Assembly (NCBI GenBank): GCA_002898375.1 | Contig: BEIN01000004.1 | Location: forward strand, 56,467-120,466 | Length of the DNA stretch: 64,000 nt | Origin: a bacterium HR37 | Lineage (GTDB): Bacteria > Desulfobacterota_D > UBA1144 > Nemesobacterales > CSP1-2 | Direction: 5' to 3' | Shown here: piece by piece, positions 8,468 to 18,279 of the stretch | Position numbering within the stretch: the stretch's first letter is position 1 | Layout: the number at the start of each line of letters is the position of its first letter | Notes under the pieces: model-generated | What the model saw: only the letters and a program-made list of their open reading frames with translations | Told to the model about the DNA's origin: nothing | Databases searched by the model: none | Position numbers and translations under genes: made by a program

Positions 8468-8496
8468 TTGACTGAGAATAAAGAAGGAAGTAACTT
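8468..8496 (+). promoter_or_regulatory. Candidate sigma-70-type promoter for the zinc-ribbon gene
   Basis: TTGACT (8468-8473) and TAACTT (8491-8496) are separated by 17 nt, and the gene starts at 8529. The -35 box is good and the -10 box is poor, so this is a tentative call. The -10 would place the transcript start around 8503. Confidence 0.35.
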
Positions 8497-8528
8497 TTCT
8501 TTTGTAGTTAAATTGCCAGTGATGAATT

Positions 8529-9668
8529 ATGATAATTCAGTGTGAGAGGTGCAGGAGAAAATTCAGGATTGATGACTCCCGGATACAGCCGCCTGGTAAT
8601 AGGGTTAGGTGTTCAAAGTGCGGAAATGTTTTCTTTGTAGAAAAGAAACAGGAACCTCCTCCTGAGTTTAAACCTGAGCCAAGCCTTGGTCTCGATAACA
8701 TAGATGGGAACGAACAAAGAGAGGAGGAACCATCTTTTGACTGGGATAGTCTGGATATTGAGAGGTTTAGATTATCCGACACCGCCTTTAGTAAAGGCGT
8801 TGATAGATCAAACAAAGATACCCGGCAAGAAAGAGAGAGCCTTGAGGCCCAACCCCTGGAGGTGTCTCCGGAGAGATTAGAGCTTGATTTTGAAGATGGT
8901 GGAAAATCTAAAGGCAGCATCGATATACCTATAGATAGGGTAGAAGAGGATGAAGGGGAGATACAAAGGGTAGAAAGATTTAAGCTTAAGCAAGGGGCAC
9001 CTGACCTTCTTTGGGATAAAGGGGAGCTTTCGGTTAAGATAGAGCCGCAAACGGATATAAAGAGAAAAACCACCAGAGGATACGTAAAAAGGAAAAAGGG
9101 AAGCAGGGTTTTATCCCGTTTGGCTTTTATTCTGGTTCTTTTTGTAGCCCTGGTTTCTGCTGTCTATGTGCTTTTTGGTTTTAATGTTTTCCCCAGGGAG
9201 AAGATAAATACCTATATTTCAATGCTTCCTTTAGCCGAATATATCCTAGGTTCCGGGAGTGAGGTTAGGGTAACCGATCAATCCGGAAGATGGATCAGTA
9301 CAAGAAACGGGTTTATGTATGTTGTTAGCGGACATGTGGTTAATAACTCTAATAAGGTTGTAAACTACATAAAGCTTCAAAGCAGGTTTAAAAGCGGAGA
9401 AGATCTCCTCTTTGAGCAGGTTTTCTATGCGGGAAACACCTTTACACAGGATGAGCTTAAGACTCTTCCGCTTGAGGATATACTTTTAAGGCTAAACAGA
9501 AGAAACGGGGATATAGACTATCGTAACCCGGGAAAACTTGCTGGTCTTAACTATGCTGTGGAGCCTGGAGAATCGGTGCCTTTTTTCTCTGTGTTTCCTT
9601 CACGAACGAAGATCTTGGGATTAAAGCATGAGATAAAGGTTCTTGGTTTTGAGGTAGCCAGTTACTGA
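8529..9668 (+). CDS. MJ0042-type zinc-ribbon membrane protein with DUF3426 domain
   Basis: The N-terminus MIIQCERCRRKFRIDDSRI and later RCSKCGNVFFV gives two CxxC pairs (C5/C8 and C28/C31), the MJ0042 zinc-ribbon signature. Residues about 45-190 are a charged, low-complexity linker. One membrane helix follows at about 198-220 (RLAFILVLFVALVSAVYVLF). The C-terminal ~150 residues, thought to be periplasmic, carry the DUF3426 pattern (MYVVSGHVVNNSNKVVNYIKL). The architecture is common in proteobacteria and relatives; its biochemical role is not established. At 379 aa the length is typical. It faces away from the MoxR-VWA gene across a 170-nt intergenic space. Confidence 0.85.
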   Translation: MIIQCERCRRKFRIDDSRIQPPGNRVRCSKCGNVFFVEKKQEPPPEFKPEPSLGLDNIDGNEQREEEPSFDWDSLDIERFRLSDTAFSKGVDRSNKDTRQERESLEAQPLEVSPERLELDFEDGGKSKGSIDIPIDRVEEDEGEIQRVERFKLKQGAPDLLWDKGELSVKIEPQTDIKRKTTRGYVKRKKGSRVLSRLAFILVLFVALVSAVYVLFGFNVFPREKINTYISMLPLAEYILGSGSEVRVTDQSGRWISTRNGFMYVVSGHVVNNSNKVVNYIKLQSRFKSGEDLLFEQVFYAGNTFTQDELKTLPLEDILLRLNRRNGDIDYRNPGKLAGLNYAVEPGESVPFFSVFPSRTKILGLKHEIKVLGFEVASY

Positions 9669-9798
9669 GTTGATTACTTGCTATTTTTTGTATTTTAATT
9701 ACAATTATTTAAATAAGCTTTTTAACCCCTTTTGAGTTGTGATGGAGGATGGCAGTTAAGCTGTTAGCAGCGTATTTAATTAGGGGGTGTTATATATT

Positions 9799-10179
9799 AT
9801 GAAATCTACCCGTCTTAAGATAAGTGTTAGTCAGGACGGTTTGCTGCCACAGGAGACAGCTGAGATTGCAACCCTAGAGTTTCCAGCATTGCAGAAAAAA
9901 ATCCTAAAGGCTTTGGGTTTTGAACGTGTGGATTCAAAAACCTATGTTGGTGTTTTACCGGTGTTTGTAAGCCTGGGTGATAATGAACAGGAAATAGAAA
10001 TCGAACTTGGTGTAACCCTTCCCGAGATGAGAAAGAAGGTATTAGAGATAGTTAAGACCCCTGTAAAGCTCATATCTGTTCCGACGGCAAAGTCAATTGC
10101 TACCTCATCCAAGACGCAAAAGGATTCGGTTCAGGTAAAGGCTCTTCAGGGAAAGAGGGGAAGAACCAAAAGAAGATAG
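9799..10179 (+). CDS. Unrecognised 126-aa basic protein upstream of guaB
   Basis: I do not recognise this family. The start is taken as ATG 9799 because AGGGGGTG ends 9 nt upstream; a GTG at 9787 overlaps that ribosome-binding site and is less likely. The first ~90 residues look like a small alpha/beta domain (TRLKISVSQDG, then ALGFERVDSKTYVGVLPVFV), and the last ~35 are Lys/Arg/Ser/Thr-rich and probably disordered (KRGRTKRR at the end). guaB begins 9 nt after its stop, so it is probably translated from the same mRNA as guaBA. A nucleic-acid-binding role is suggested only by the basic tail. Confidence 0.75.
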   Translation: MKSTRLKISVSQDGLLPQETAEIATLEFPALQKKILKALGFERVDSKTYVGVLPVFVSLGDNEQEIEIELGVTLPEMRKKVLEIVKTPVKLISVPTAKSIATSSKTQKDSVQVKALQGKRGRTKRR

Positions 10180-11655
<1,476 letters not shown>

Positions 11656-11687
11656 TTGTTGTCTGTTTTTAGTACCCTTTAAGTAAA

Positions 11688-13223
11688 ATGCGTGAGACCA
11701 TTTTAGTCCTTGATTTTGGGTCCCAGTACACACAGCTTATTGCCAGGAGAATAAGGGAACTTGGGGTTTACTCTGAGATTAGGCCTTTTAACACCAGTTT
11801 GGAAAATATCCTTAAGGCTTCTCCAAAGGCCATTATCCTTTCTGGTGGACCAGCAAGTGTCTGGGATGAGGATGCTCCTTCTATCAATCCCGAGATCCTC
11901 TTTATCGGCATTCCGGTTCTGGGGATATGTTATGGTATGCAACTTATAGCCCATATTTTGGGAGGAGAGGTAGAGCATTCCAGTAGGCGTGAGTTTGGTC
12001 CTGCAGAGCTAGAGGTAAAGGATAACTCAGATATCTTCTCAGGTATCCCTTTAAAAATAAAGGTCTGGATGTCACACGGTGATAGGGTTCTTAGGCTTCC
12101 CCAAGGGTTTGTCTCCATTGCATGCAGTGAAAACTCTCCTGTAGCCGCTATGCGGGATGAGAGGCATCTTATATTTGGTACCCAGTTCCACCCTGAGGTC
12201 ATTCACACAGAGTTTGGTAAGGAAATACTCTCAAATTTCGTTTTTAAGGTTGCAGGGTGTAGGGGAGGATGGACAGCAAGGTCCTTTGTAGAAGGTGTGA
12301 TAAGAGACATAAGGGAGAGGGTAGGTAAGAGTTCAAAGGTAATCTGTGCTTTATCGGGTGGTGTTGATTCTGCTGTTACTGCCCTTATCGTTCAACGAGC
12401 AATACCTGATAGGTTGTACTGCATATTTGTTGATACTGGACTGCTTAGGCTAAATGAGGCAAAGCAGGTAGTAGAAACCTTTAGAAACCTGGATCTTAAC
12501 CTGATCCATGTGGATGCAGGTAGTCGTTTTTTAAGGAGACTTCAGGGAGTAGAGGATCCGGAGCTTAAGCGCAAGATAATAGGGGAGGAGTTTATAAGGG
12601 TTTTTGAGGAGGAGGCATCCAGGATCGAGGGCGTAGAGTTTCTTGCTCAGGGAACCCTTTATCCCGATGTTATAGAGAGTGTAAGTGTAAAGGGACCTTC
12701 GGCAAAGATTAAAACTCACCACAACGTTGGTGGATTACCTGAGAGAATGAATCTAAAGCTTATAGAACCACTTAGAGAACTTTTTAAGGATGAGGTAAGG
12801 GAGGTTGGGCGTGAGCTTGGTTTACCTTCAGAGATACTTGAGAGACATCCGTTTCCTGGACCTGGGCTTGCTATAAGGATAATAGGTGAGGTAACAAAGG
12901 AGAAGCTCGATACCCTTAGACTTGCAGATTTTATATTCATTGAGGAGATAAAAAAAGCAGGTATATACAACGAGATCTGGCAGGCTTTTTGTGTTCTCTT
13001 ACCCGTTAAGACAGTTGGGGTTATGGGGGATGAGCGAACTTATGAAAACGTTATCGCCCTAAGGGCTGTAACGAGTGTTGATGGAATGACAGCTAGCTGG
13101 TCCCGTATCCCTTACGAAGTGCTTGAGAGGGTCTCTGTGCGCATAATAAACGAGGTTAAAGGGGTAAATCGGGTGGTATATGATATATCAACCAAACCAC
13201 CAAGTACAATAGAGTGGGAGTAG
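11688..13223 (+). CDS. guaA: GMP synthase (glutamine-hydrolysing)
   Basis: GuaA converts XMP to GMP using ATP and glutamine. The class I amidotransferase domain (about 1-190) has its nucleophile at C81 in GICYGMQL and the His-Glu pair in TQFHPEV. The ATP-pyrophosphatase domain shows the P-loop [11 protein letters not shown], and the C-terminal dimerisation domain ends [10 protein letters not shown] as in the family. Length is 511 aa. The Shine-Dalgarno sequence is weak (TAAGT). The stop lies 4 nt from the stop of the convergent gene, with no terminator between them. Confidence 0.98.
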   Translation: MRETILVLDFGSQYTQLIARRIRELGVYSEIRPFNTSLENILKASPKAIILSGGPASVWDEDAPSINPEILFIGIPVLGICYGMQLIAHILGGEVEHSSRREFGPAELEVKDNSDIFSGIPLKIKVWMSHGDRVLRLPQGFVSIACSENSPVAAMRDERHLIFGTQFHPEVIHTEFGKEILSNFVFKVAGCRGGWTARSFVEGVIRDIRERVGKSSKVICALSGGVDSAVTALIVQRAIPDRLYCIFVDTGLLRLNEAKQVVETFRNLDLNLIHVDAGSRFLRRLQGVEDPELKRKIIGEEFIRVFEEEASRIEGVEFLAQGTLYPDVIESVSVKGPSAKIKTHHNVGGLPERMNLKLIEPLRELFKDEVREVGRELGLPSEILERHPFPGPGLAIRIIGEVTKEKLDTLRLADFIFIEEIKKAGIYNEIWQAFCVLLPVKTVGVMGDERTYENVIALRAVTSVDGMTASWSRIPYEVLERVSVRIINEVKGVNRVVYDISTKPPSTIEWE

Positions 13224-13227
13224 CTCT

Positions 13228-14264
13228 CTACTGTTCCATACCAAACACTATCTTATCTGTGTAAACGTCCTTAAGCTTAAAGGGCAGGCCTTTAATCAGC
13301 TCAAGCGAGATCAATTTGGCAAGTTTGTCTGGGGTTGTATTTGATACGGCAAAGAAAGATGCTCTGTTGCCGCTTCCAATTACCCTTTTAGCTATGCTTG
13401 CCGGTATTACCTTGTTGAGTATATCATCTATCTGCTCATATTGTTTGTAATCTCTAAACCCCAGAAACAGAATCTCAATGCTCTTGCTTTTTTCCTCCTG
13501 TGTGTGATTGCTTACACCAAGCTGGATGACCATCTTTTCTGCTGCTTTCTGTGCAGCCTCCTTTAGAGCGGATAGTGTTACTGTTTCAAGGGTATAGCCT
13601 TGTTGAAAGGAGCTTTGGGTTATCTCGGCTATTTGCTCATTTTTTCTATTTAAGGCCTTAATATATACCTTTCCAAGTGCGCTGTAGGTTGGTGTGTCCT
13701 CGAAGGTGGTTGTTGTCTTTACACTCACATAGACATCCAAATTTATATCTCCGTTCTTTACCACCTTGTACCCATTTTCCTTGAATAACCTAGCGATCTC
13801 TCCCTTTATCTCAGACATATCTATGGCCTTTACTATTGGGTTGCTATCTGGCTCTTCCCTTGTGGTTATTGATACCTCGAACCCGGGTTTTGCTTTTAAA
13901 CCTTTACCTTTTCCTTCAATCCAGCTTTCGATTTTCTTGGAGTCCACCTCTACCTCTAGGGAGACTCTGTAGGAGTTTTCTGTCAGGTATTCACTGAGAA
14001 CCCTGTAGGACCTTACGTAATCCGTTGGGTTTGTATCTAATAGCTCTTTTAGATCCTTACCTGTTAAATCGGGCTCTATCTTTAAGGCTGCCTCTTCTAT
14101 TGCCGCCTTTAAGGCCCTTGAAAGTACTAGTGCCCTTATATCAGATATAACCCTTCCCTGGATATGTTCTTCTACTTCAACCGTGGTTGTTAGTGCTGTT
14201 CCTTTATCTAGGGTGACTAAAGAGAAGAGAAGAAAAAAAAACCCAATACCCTGTTTCTTTTCAT
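13228..14264 (-). CDS. Secreted FlgT/LPP20-like protein, apparent frameshift in a 9-base homopolymer
   Basis: The uninterrupted downstream frame has no ATG, GTG or TTG until GTG 13947. Yet the coding-like sequence upstream of that (VEVEEHIQGRVISDIRAL, then YRVLSEYLTENSYRVSLEVE) clearly belongs to the protein. The ATG at 14264-14262 begins MKRNRVLGFFFF and hits TAG; one extra base in the nine-T tract of the coding strand (plus 14233-14241) would instead give MKRNRVLGFFFLLFSLVTL, a good signal peptide, joined to the long frame. The full product would be about 345 residues. The N-terminal half resembles FlgT-N/LPP20-type envelope domains, a tentative assignment. It is the last gene of the leftward operon, 31 nt after the DUF4177 stop. 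Sequencing error, slippage and recent mutation are all possible. Confidence 0.6.
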
Positions 14265-14295
14265 GCTGCTGGCCGGTTTTTACTAAAAGGCAAAA

Positions 14296-14508
14296 CTATT
14301 CATTCTTTGGTTTCTTAAATACCCCAAATTCCCCCAGTATGGCTACAAGTTCCCACCCGTCTTCTCCAACCAGGTTTAGTTTCTGTTCAAAGCCTGTTGC
14401 AAGTGTTGCTCTCCTTCTTGCAGCTGCCTCTTTTGAGACCGCTATATCATGGTCGGCGTATTCATGTATAAGTTCATCTACCGGAATTACCTTGTAACTC
14501 CATTTCAT
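14296..14508 (-). CDS. DUF4177-like small protein
   Basis: The 70-residue protein begins MKWSYKVIPVDEL and ends with DGWELVAILGEFGVFKKPK, matching the DUF4177 pattern (W-x-Y-K-V at the start, G-W-E-L-V then F-K-R/K-P at the end). No biochemical function is established for this family. Its start overlaps the stop of the preceding small gene by 4 nt (ATGA type), so the two are translationally coupled. Its TAG stop (14298-14296) is in the same frame as the downstream FlgT-like reading frame, which is probably coincidence. Confidence 0.75.
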   Translation of the reverse strand: MKWSYKVIPVDELIHEYADHDIAVSKEAAARRRATLATGFEQKLNLVGEDGWELVAILGEFGVFKKPKNE

Positions 14509-14687
14509 CTGGTCTCTTCCTGTGTCTCCCTGTTTTCTTCATCTTCTATTATCAGAGGACATCCTTTGTCCGAGACATCGGGGAGCTTCCTTAAGTATTC
14601 TTCGTATTCTTCCCTTGTTATTATCCCTTCTTGGATGTTCCTTTCAACAACCCTAACATCAAAGAGCAAGTCAGCCTTCTCCTTCAT
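14505..14687 (-). CDS. Small conserved-looking acidic protein, 60 aa
   Basis: The protein is mostly helical and charged: DLLFDVRVVERNI followed by ITREEYEEYLRKLPDV. The phrase I-T-R-E-E-Y-E-x-Y-L-x-x-L-P-D-V gives me a sense of a family seen in deltaproteobacteria, but I cannot name it. Four-nucleotide overlap with the DUF4177 gene indicates coupling. It is the fourth gene of the leftward unit that starts at 16866. Confidence 0.65.
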   Translation of the reverse strand: MKEKADLLFDVRVVERNIQEGIITREEYEEYLRKLPDVSDKGCPLIIEDEENRETQEETR

Positions 14688-14748
14688 CTCTGCTGTCCTC
14701 CGTATATATACTTAAATCATACCCAGCTATACTCCGCTCTGCAATTGC

Positions 14749-15735
14749 TTACTTGTAACCGATTACAAGAGAGGATGTCAGAGGAGGCTCTAGCTTTTTC
14801 CACTCTATCCCTTTAAAACCTGCCTCTTCCAGCCAGTTTTTAACTTCTCCAAAGGAATATGCTCTTCCCCTCGTTACAAGGAGCATAAGTATGGAAAATA
14901 TCGCCCCTACAGGTGGGTTTGTAAGGGTATCATCAAGTATGTGGTCTTTAATTACTATCTGCCCATTGTTGTTTAGCGAATCGTATATCTTTTTAATAAG
15001 TTGTCGGTTTGTTTCCTCGTCCTCACTGTGTATAATGTTGGAGAGAAAAGCCATATCAAAGCCACTTGGTATAGGGTCTCTGTTGTAGTCACCTTCTATT
15101 ATCTCTATACTGTCAAGTACCCCTTCTTCCTTTAGAATCTTTCTTGTGATTTTAAGTGTGTTTGGTAAATCAAGAACGGTGATTTTAAGATGTGGATGTT
15201 TTTTTATAAACTCTATGGGATAGGTTCCCGGCCCGGAGCCTATGTCTATCAGTGATTTAATGGCTCCGAAATCAATTACCTCACACATCTTCTCTGCATC
15301 CCCACGTGCCCTCACAAGTGAGTGCATAGCCATTATAAACCTCTGTGTTTCCTCCTCTCTGCTTTGGAACATATCAGCAGGTCTTGCAGGCTGTCCAGTA
15401 CGAATGGAGTCTTCAAGTTTCTCCCAGGTACCCCATAGACTTTCCTCAAACAGTATCATGTAACCAAGGTATCTAGGCGAGGCTTTTACCAGGTATTTAA
15501 TGGAGACCTCAGTATTAAAGAATTTCTTCTCTTTCTTCTTGAGTATCTTAAGGGCTACAAGGGCGTTTAGAAGAAGCTCTGTTGCTCTGGGATCCGTACG
15601 TATAACTCTTGCTATCTCTTCTGAGGAGCTCCCTTCTTCCTTAATTGCATCAAAGATACCAAGCTTTACAGAAACCTGAAGTATCCTTGCCTCGGCAAAT
15701 CCACTGCTTATGCGCGTAAGCTCCTGAAAGTTCAT
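14749..15735 (-). CDS. SAM-dependent O-methyltransferase (family 2, with dimerisation domain)
   Basis: The N-terminal ~95 residues form the winged-helix dimerisation domain (ARILQVSVKLGIFDAI, then IARVIRTDPRATELLLNAL). The C-terminal Rossmann domain carries SAM motif I LIDIGSGPGTYPIEF (about residues 165-179) and the acidic strand end TVLDLP. The general-base region reads LSNIIHSEDEET, with a His where plant and bacterial family members have their catalytic His. Length (328 aa) is normal. The substrate is unknown; relatives methylate hydroxyls of small aromatics and pigments. The gene overlaps the epimerase by 4 nt. Confidence 0.88.
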   Translation of the reverse strand: MNFQELTRISSGFAEARILQVSVKLGIFDAIKEEGSSSEEIARVIRTDPRATELLLNALVALKILKKKEKKFFNTEVSIKYLVKASPRYLGYMILFEESLWGTWEKLEDSIRTGQPARPADMFQSREEETQRFIMAMHSLVRARGDAEKMCEVIDFGAIKSLIDIGSGPGTYPIEFIKKHPHLKITVLDLPNTLKITRKILKEEGVLDSIEIIEGDYNRDPIPSGFDMAFLSNIIHSEDEETNRQLIKKIYDSLNNNGQIVIKDHILDDTLTNPPVGAIFSILMLLVTRGRAYSFGEVKNWLEEAGFKGIEWKKLEPPLTSSLVIGYK

Positions 15736-16661
15736 TGCTCTGTTACCTTCTCTTTAAACCAGTCCCATGTGAGCGCTAAGCCCTCTTCCAGCTCTGTTTT
15801 GGGAGACCATCCAAGAACCCTTTTTGCAAGCCCTATATCAAGGGAGATTCTACGAACCTCTCCTGGAATCGGTGGAGCGTAATCTGTTTTGAAGTCCTTA
15901 CCCACAACCTTTTTTAGCACACTTACCAGCTCATTTACAGATGTCTCCCTACTTGTTCCAATATTGTAGATCCCCCCCGCGGCTTTAAGTGCGTTAAGGT
16001 TTGCCTCTGCTACATCTCCAACGAAAACATAGTCTCTTGTCTGGTTTCCATCTCCGTAGATCAAACAGGGTTTTCCTTGGAGTATCCTACTGCAAAAAAT
16101 GGCCACCACCCCTGCTTCTCCATGAGGGTTTTGTCTGGGACCATATACGTTGGAATATCTAAGGGCAGTGTAGTTTAGACCGTGCACTGTCCTGTAGTAG
16201 CCAAGATAGGTTTCAACCGAGTACTTTGAAACACCGTAAGGGGAAATTGGTACGGGAGGGGTGGTTTCATCTGCTGGTAATTTAGTGGGTTCCCCATATA
16301 TTGCGCCACCGGTTGATGCAAATATAAACCTTTCTACACCGTGCTTTACTGAGAGCTCAAGGAGGTTTATTGTACCTATTATGTTTACTTCAGCATCGAA
16401 AATCGGGTTCTCTACAGAGTATCTTACATTTATCTGTGCTGCGTGGTGGTTTACGATATCAGGCTTAAAGTCAGAAAAAACCCCTTCCACTAATTTATAA
16501 TCCCTTATATCCCCTTTAAGGAAATTGGCTCCCTTGGGTACGTTGGCTTCTTTTCCCGTAGATAAATTATCTAGTATGAGAACATCGTATCCGTTTTTTA
16601 AAAACGCTTCAGCAACCCACGAGCCAATAAAACCGGCTCCACCTGTAATTAGTATCCTCAT
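15732..16661 (-). CDS. NAD-dependent epimerase/dehydratase (UDP-glucose 4-epimerase-like)
   Basis: An extended short-chain dehydrogenase with the NAD-binding motif GGAGFIGSWVAEAF (residues 7-20), DNLSTGKEAN, the STGGAIYG strand and the catalytic YxxxK in SPYGVSKYSVETYL. Downstream are RYSNVYGPRQNPHGEAGVV and the nucleotide-sugar end (YNIGTSRETSVNEL). It probably interconverts a nucleotide sugar such as UDP-Glc/UDP-Gal, but the exact substrate cannot be read from sequence. It overlaps the methyltransferase downstream by 4 nt and lies 4 nt from the Zn-ribbon gene upstream, so all are one operon. Confidence 0.9.
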   Translation of the reverse strand: MRILITGGAGFIGSWVAEAFLKNGYDVLILDNLSTGKEANVPKGANFLKGDIRDYKLVEGVFSDFKPDIVNHHAAQINVRYSVENPIFDAEVNIIGTINLLELSVKHGVERFIFASTGGAIYGEPTKLPADETTPPVPISPYGVSKYSVETYLGYYRTVHGLNYTALRYSNVYGPRQNPHGEAGVVAIFCSRILQGKPCLIYGDGNQTRDYVFVGDVAEANLNALKAAGGIYNIGTSRETSVNELVSVLKKVVGKDFKTDYAPPIPGEVRRISLDIGLAKRVLGWSPKTELEEGLALTWDWFKEKVTEQ

Positions 16662-16665
16662 TAAT

Positions 16666-16866
16666 TTATTTTGCTGCTCCTATAACCTGGGACTTACAGG
16701 ATTCGCATTCACAACCAATCATCCATCCAAAAACCCTGGTTTCCTTCTTGCAGGCAGGGCAGCTTATCTTAAACAGGTGTCCTTCTCTTCCATTGCCCTC
16801 AGATACCACTCTCCACTCGCGAACAGGTGCATCCGGACAATCCCAGCAAATCCTTTTAATGGTCAT
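16666..16866 (-). CDS. Small four-CxxC zinc-ribbon protein
   Basis: The 66-aa protein has the cysteine pairs C7-x2-C10 (ICWDCPD), SCPACKK, then GCECESCKS. This makes three CxxC-type knuckles suitable for one or two zinc sites. I do not recognise the family. AAGGAGG lies 10 nt before its ATG, a strong ribosome-binding site. It is the first gene of the leftward operon, transcribed from the promoter at 16900-16929. Confidence 0.7.
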   Translation of the reverse strand: MTIKRICWDCPDAPVREWRVVSEGNGREGHLFKISCPACKKETRVFGWMIGCECESCKSQVIGAAK

Positions 16867-16899
16867 CTCTAAAGTACCTCCTTATTAAGGGGTTTTACT

Positions 16900-16929
16900 T
16901 ATATATACTCCAAATTGATGCCTTGTCAA
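16900..16929 (-). promoter_or_regulatory. Sigma-70-type promoter for the 16866-13228 operon
   Basis: On the minus strand TTGACA (16929-16924, perfect) is followed by 16 to 18 nt and a TATATA tract (16907-16900). The first gene's ATG is at 16866, leaving a short leader with a strong AAGGAGG. Confidence 0.65.
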
Positions 16930-16952
16930 TCTCTAAATAAAAGCAATATAGG

Positions 16953-16965
16953 GACAAAATTTGTC
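16953..16965. promoter_or_regulatory. Palindrome GACAAAATTTGTC between divergent promoters
   Basis: GACAAA, one central base, TTTGTC is a perfect 6-1-6 inverted repeat. It sits about 24 bp upstream of the -35 box of the leftward promoter and about 100 bp upstream of the sigma-54 promoter of the rightward sigma factor gene. A dimeric regulator could bind here, but a site this short may be chance. Confidence 0.3.
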
Positions 16966-17063
16966 ACCCCTTTCCCCTATTTTCAACCCTCGGGTGTTTC
17001 GGTGTAGGGCTAAACTCTTTATTTTGTGAGTATTTCCAGATAGTTAAGTCAGGTTTTCAAATA

Positions 17064-17079
17064 TGGCACAAATATTGCT
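17064..17079 (+). promoter_or_regulatory. Sigma-54 (RpoN) promoter, near consensus
   Basis: TGGCACAAATATTGCT matches the -24/-12 consensus TGGCAC-N5-TTGCW, with exactly 10 nt between the GG and GC dinucleotides. The predicted transcript start, about 12 nt after the GC, falls near 17090. This leaves a ~28-nt leader before the ATG at 17119. It also argues against the GTG at 17092 as the start codon. Confidence 0.8.
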
Positions 17080-17118
17080 ATAAGCTTTATCGTGGCACAA
17101 GACCTGGAGGTAGTTAGA

Positions 17119-18261
17119 ATGGCACAACAAAACATATCAGAGGCAGTTGGTATTGTCCCTGGTGAGGGATTTACGGATAATGGTGGTTTGGTAGATGGTG
17201 TTGAATCTGGCTTTTTAGTAGCCAATGTGGCTGGCATGGCTGAAGAGGAGGGTAGCAAAAGAAGGGGATTTCCTGAAGAAGAGTACAGGCTTCTTCAAAC
17301 TTATTTCAGAGAAGTGGGAATGGAACCTCTACTTACTCCAGAGGAGGAGATTGAGGTATCTGTTAAGATTAAAAAGTATGAGGCAAAGGCCAGGGAGATA
17401 AAGGCTGTCCTTGAGAGGTATTCCAAAGCAGGAGCTAGGGGAAAAGAAAAGCCAGTAGAGAGGGCTAAAAGAATAAAGAGGCTTTCAGCTCTATTTAGAG
17501 CCTACTCTGCGAAGGCAAAGGCATGTAAAGAGAGGTTTGTAAAGGCAAACTTAAGGTTGGTTGTAAGCATAGCAAAGAAGTATATGGGAAGGGGGCTTCC
17601 CCTTGCTGACCTTATTCAGGAGGGCAATATTGGGCTTATTAAGGCTGTTGAGAAGTTTGACCACACCAAGGGGTACAGGTTTTCAACCTATGCCTCCTGG
17701 TGGATAATCCAGAGTGTGTCACGTGCACTTTTTGATCAAACAAGGATTATTAGGATACCGGTCAGGGTGCTTGAGCAGGCAAATAAGGTACATAAGATGG
17801 CAAGGGCAATTCAGAACTGCAAGGGTGAGGTTCCTCAGGTTGAAGAGATTGCTAAAGAGTCTGGGCTTAGTGTTCAGAAGTTAAAGAAGGTAATTAATGC
17901 AACATCAATAACAATGGTCTATCTGGATGCGCCGAATTTGGGTTCTGATGATAAGAAAAATTCTGCCATAGAGCTGATAACAGATGAGAGATTTTCAACA
18001 CACTCAATTGTAGAAAAGATATACATGAGCAAGAGAATTGAAGAGGCACTCTTGTCCTTAAATGAGAGGGAAAGAGAGATACTGAGGATGAGGTTCGGAA
18101 TAGGTTATGATGAGTCTTATACATTAGATGAAATCGGTAGTCGTTATAGGCTAACCAGAGAGCGTATAAGACAGATTGAAAGACGTGCCCTTAGAAAGTT
18201 AAGGGAGCTTGAATCAGGCTCTATCCTTAGAAACTTTATGGAATCAGAAACGTACTTGTAG
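17119..18261 (+). CDS. RNA polymerase sigma factor, sigma-70 family (group 2-like), paralogue A
   Basis: The start is ATG 17119, 8 nt after GGAGG (17106-17110); an in-frame GTG at 17092 lies at the predicted transcript start. Of 380 residues, about 1-40 are variable. Region 1.2 begins LLQTYFREVGMEPLLTPEEE, followed by a Lys/Arg-rich insertion (about 85-140). Region 2 includes ANLRLVVSIAKKYMGRG, DLIQEGNIGLIKAVEKFDHT and FSTYASWWIIQSVSRALFDQ, then regions 3 and 4 (TLDEIGSRYRLTRERIRQIE). The -10-reading Gln is kept and the neighbouring Thr of RpoD is Ser. Region 4.2 retains the TRERIRQIE helix that reads TTGACA-like -35 boxes. RpoD's region 1.1 is missing, so I infer an alternative sigma under sigma-54 control, not the housekeeping factor. 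Confidence 0.88.
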   Translation: MAQQNISEAVGIVPGEGFTDNGGLVDGVESGFLVANVAGMAEEEGSKRRGFPEEEYRLLQTYFREVGMEPLLTPEEEIEVSVKIKKYEAKAREIKAVLERYSKAGARGKEKPVERAKRIKRLSALFRAYSAKAKACKERFVKANLRLVVSIAKKYMGRGLPLADLIQEGNIGLIKAVEKFDHTKGYRFSTYASWWIIQSVSRALFDQTRIIRIPVRVLEQANKVHKMARAIQNCKGEVPQVEEIAKESGLSVQKLKKVINATSITMVYLDAPNLGSDDKKNSAIELITDERFSTHSIVEKIYMSKRIEEALLSLNEREREILRMRFGIGYDESYTLDEIGSRYRLTRERIRQIERRALRKLRELESGSILRNFMESETYL

Positions 18262-18279
18262 TGTTTCCAGAGGTATTCC

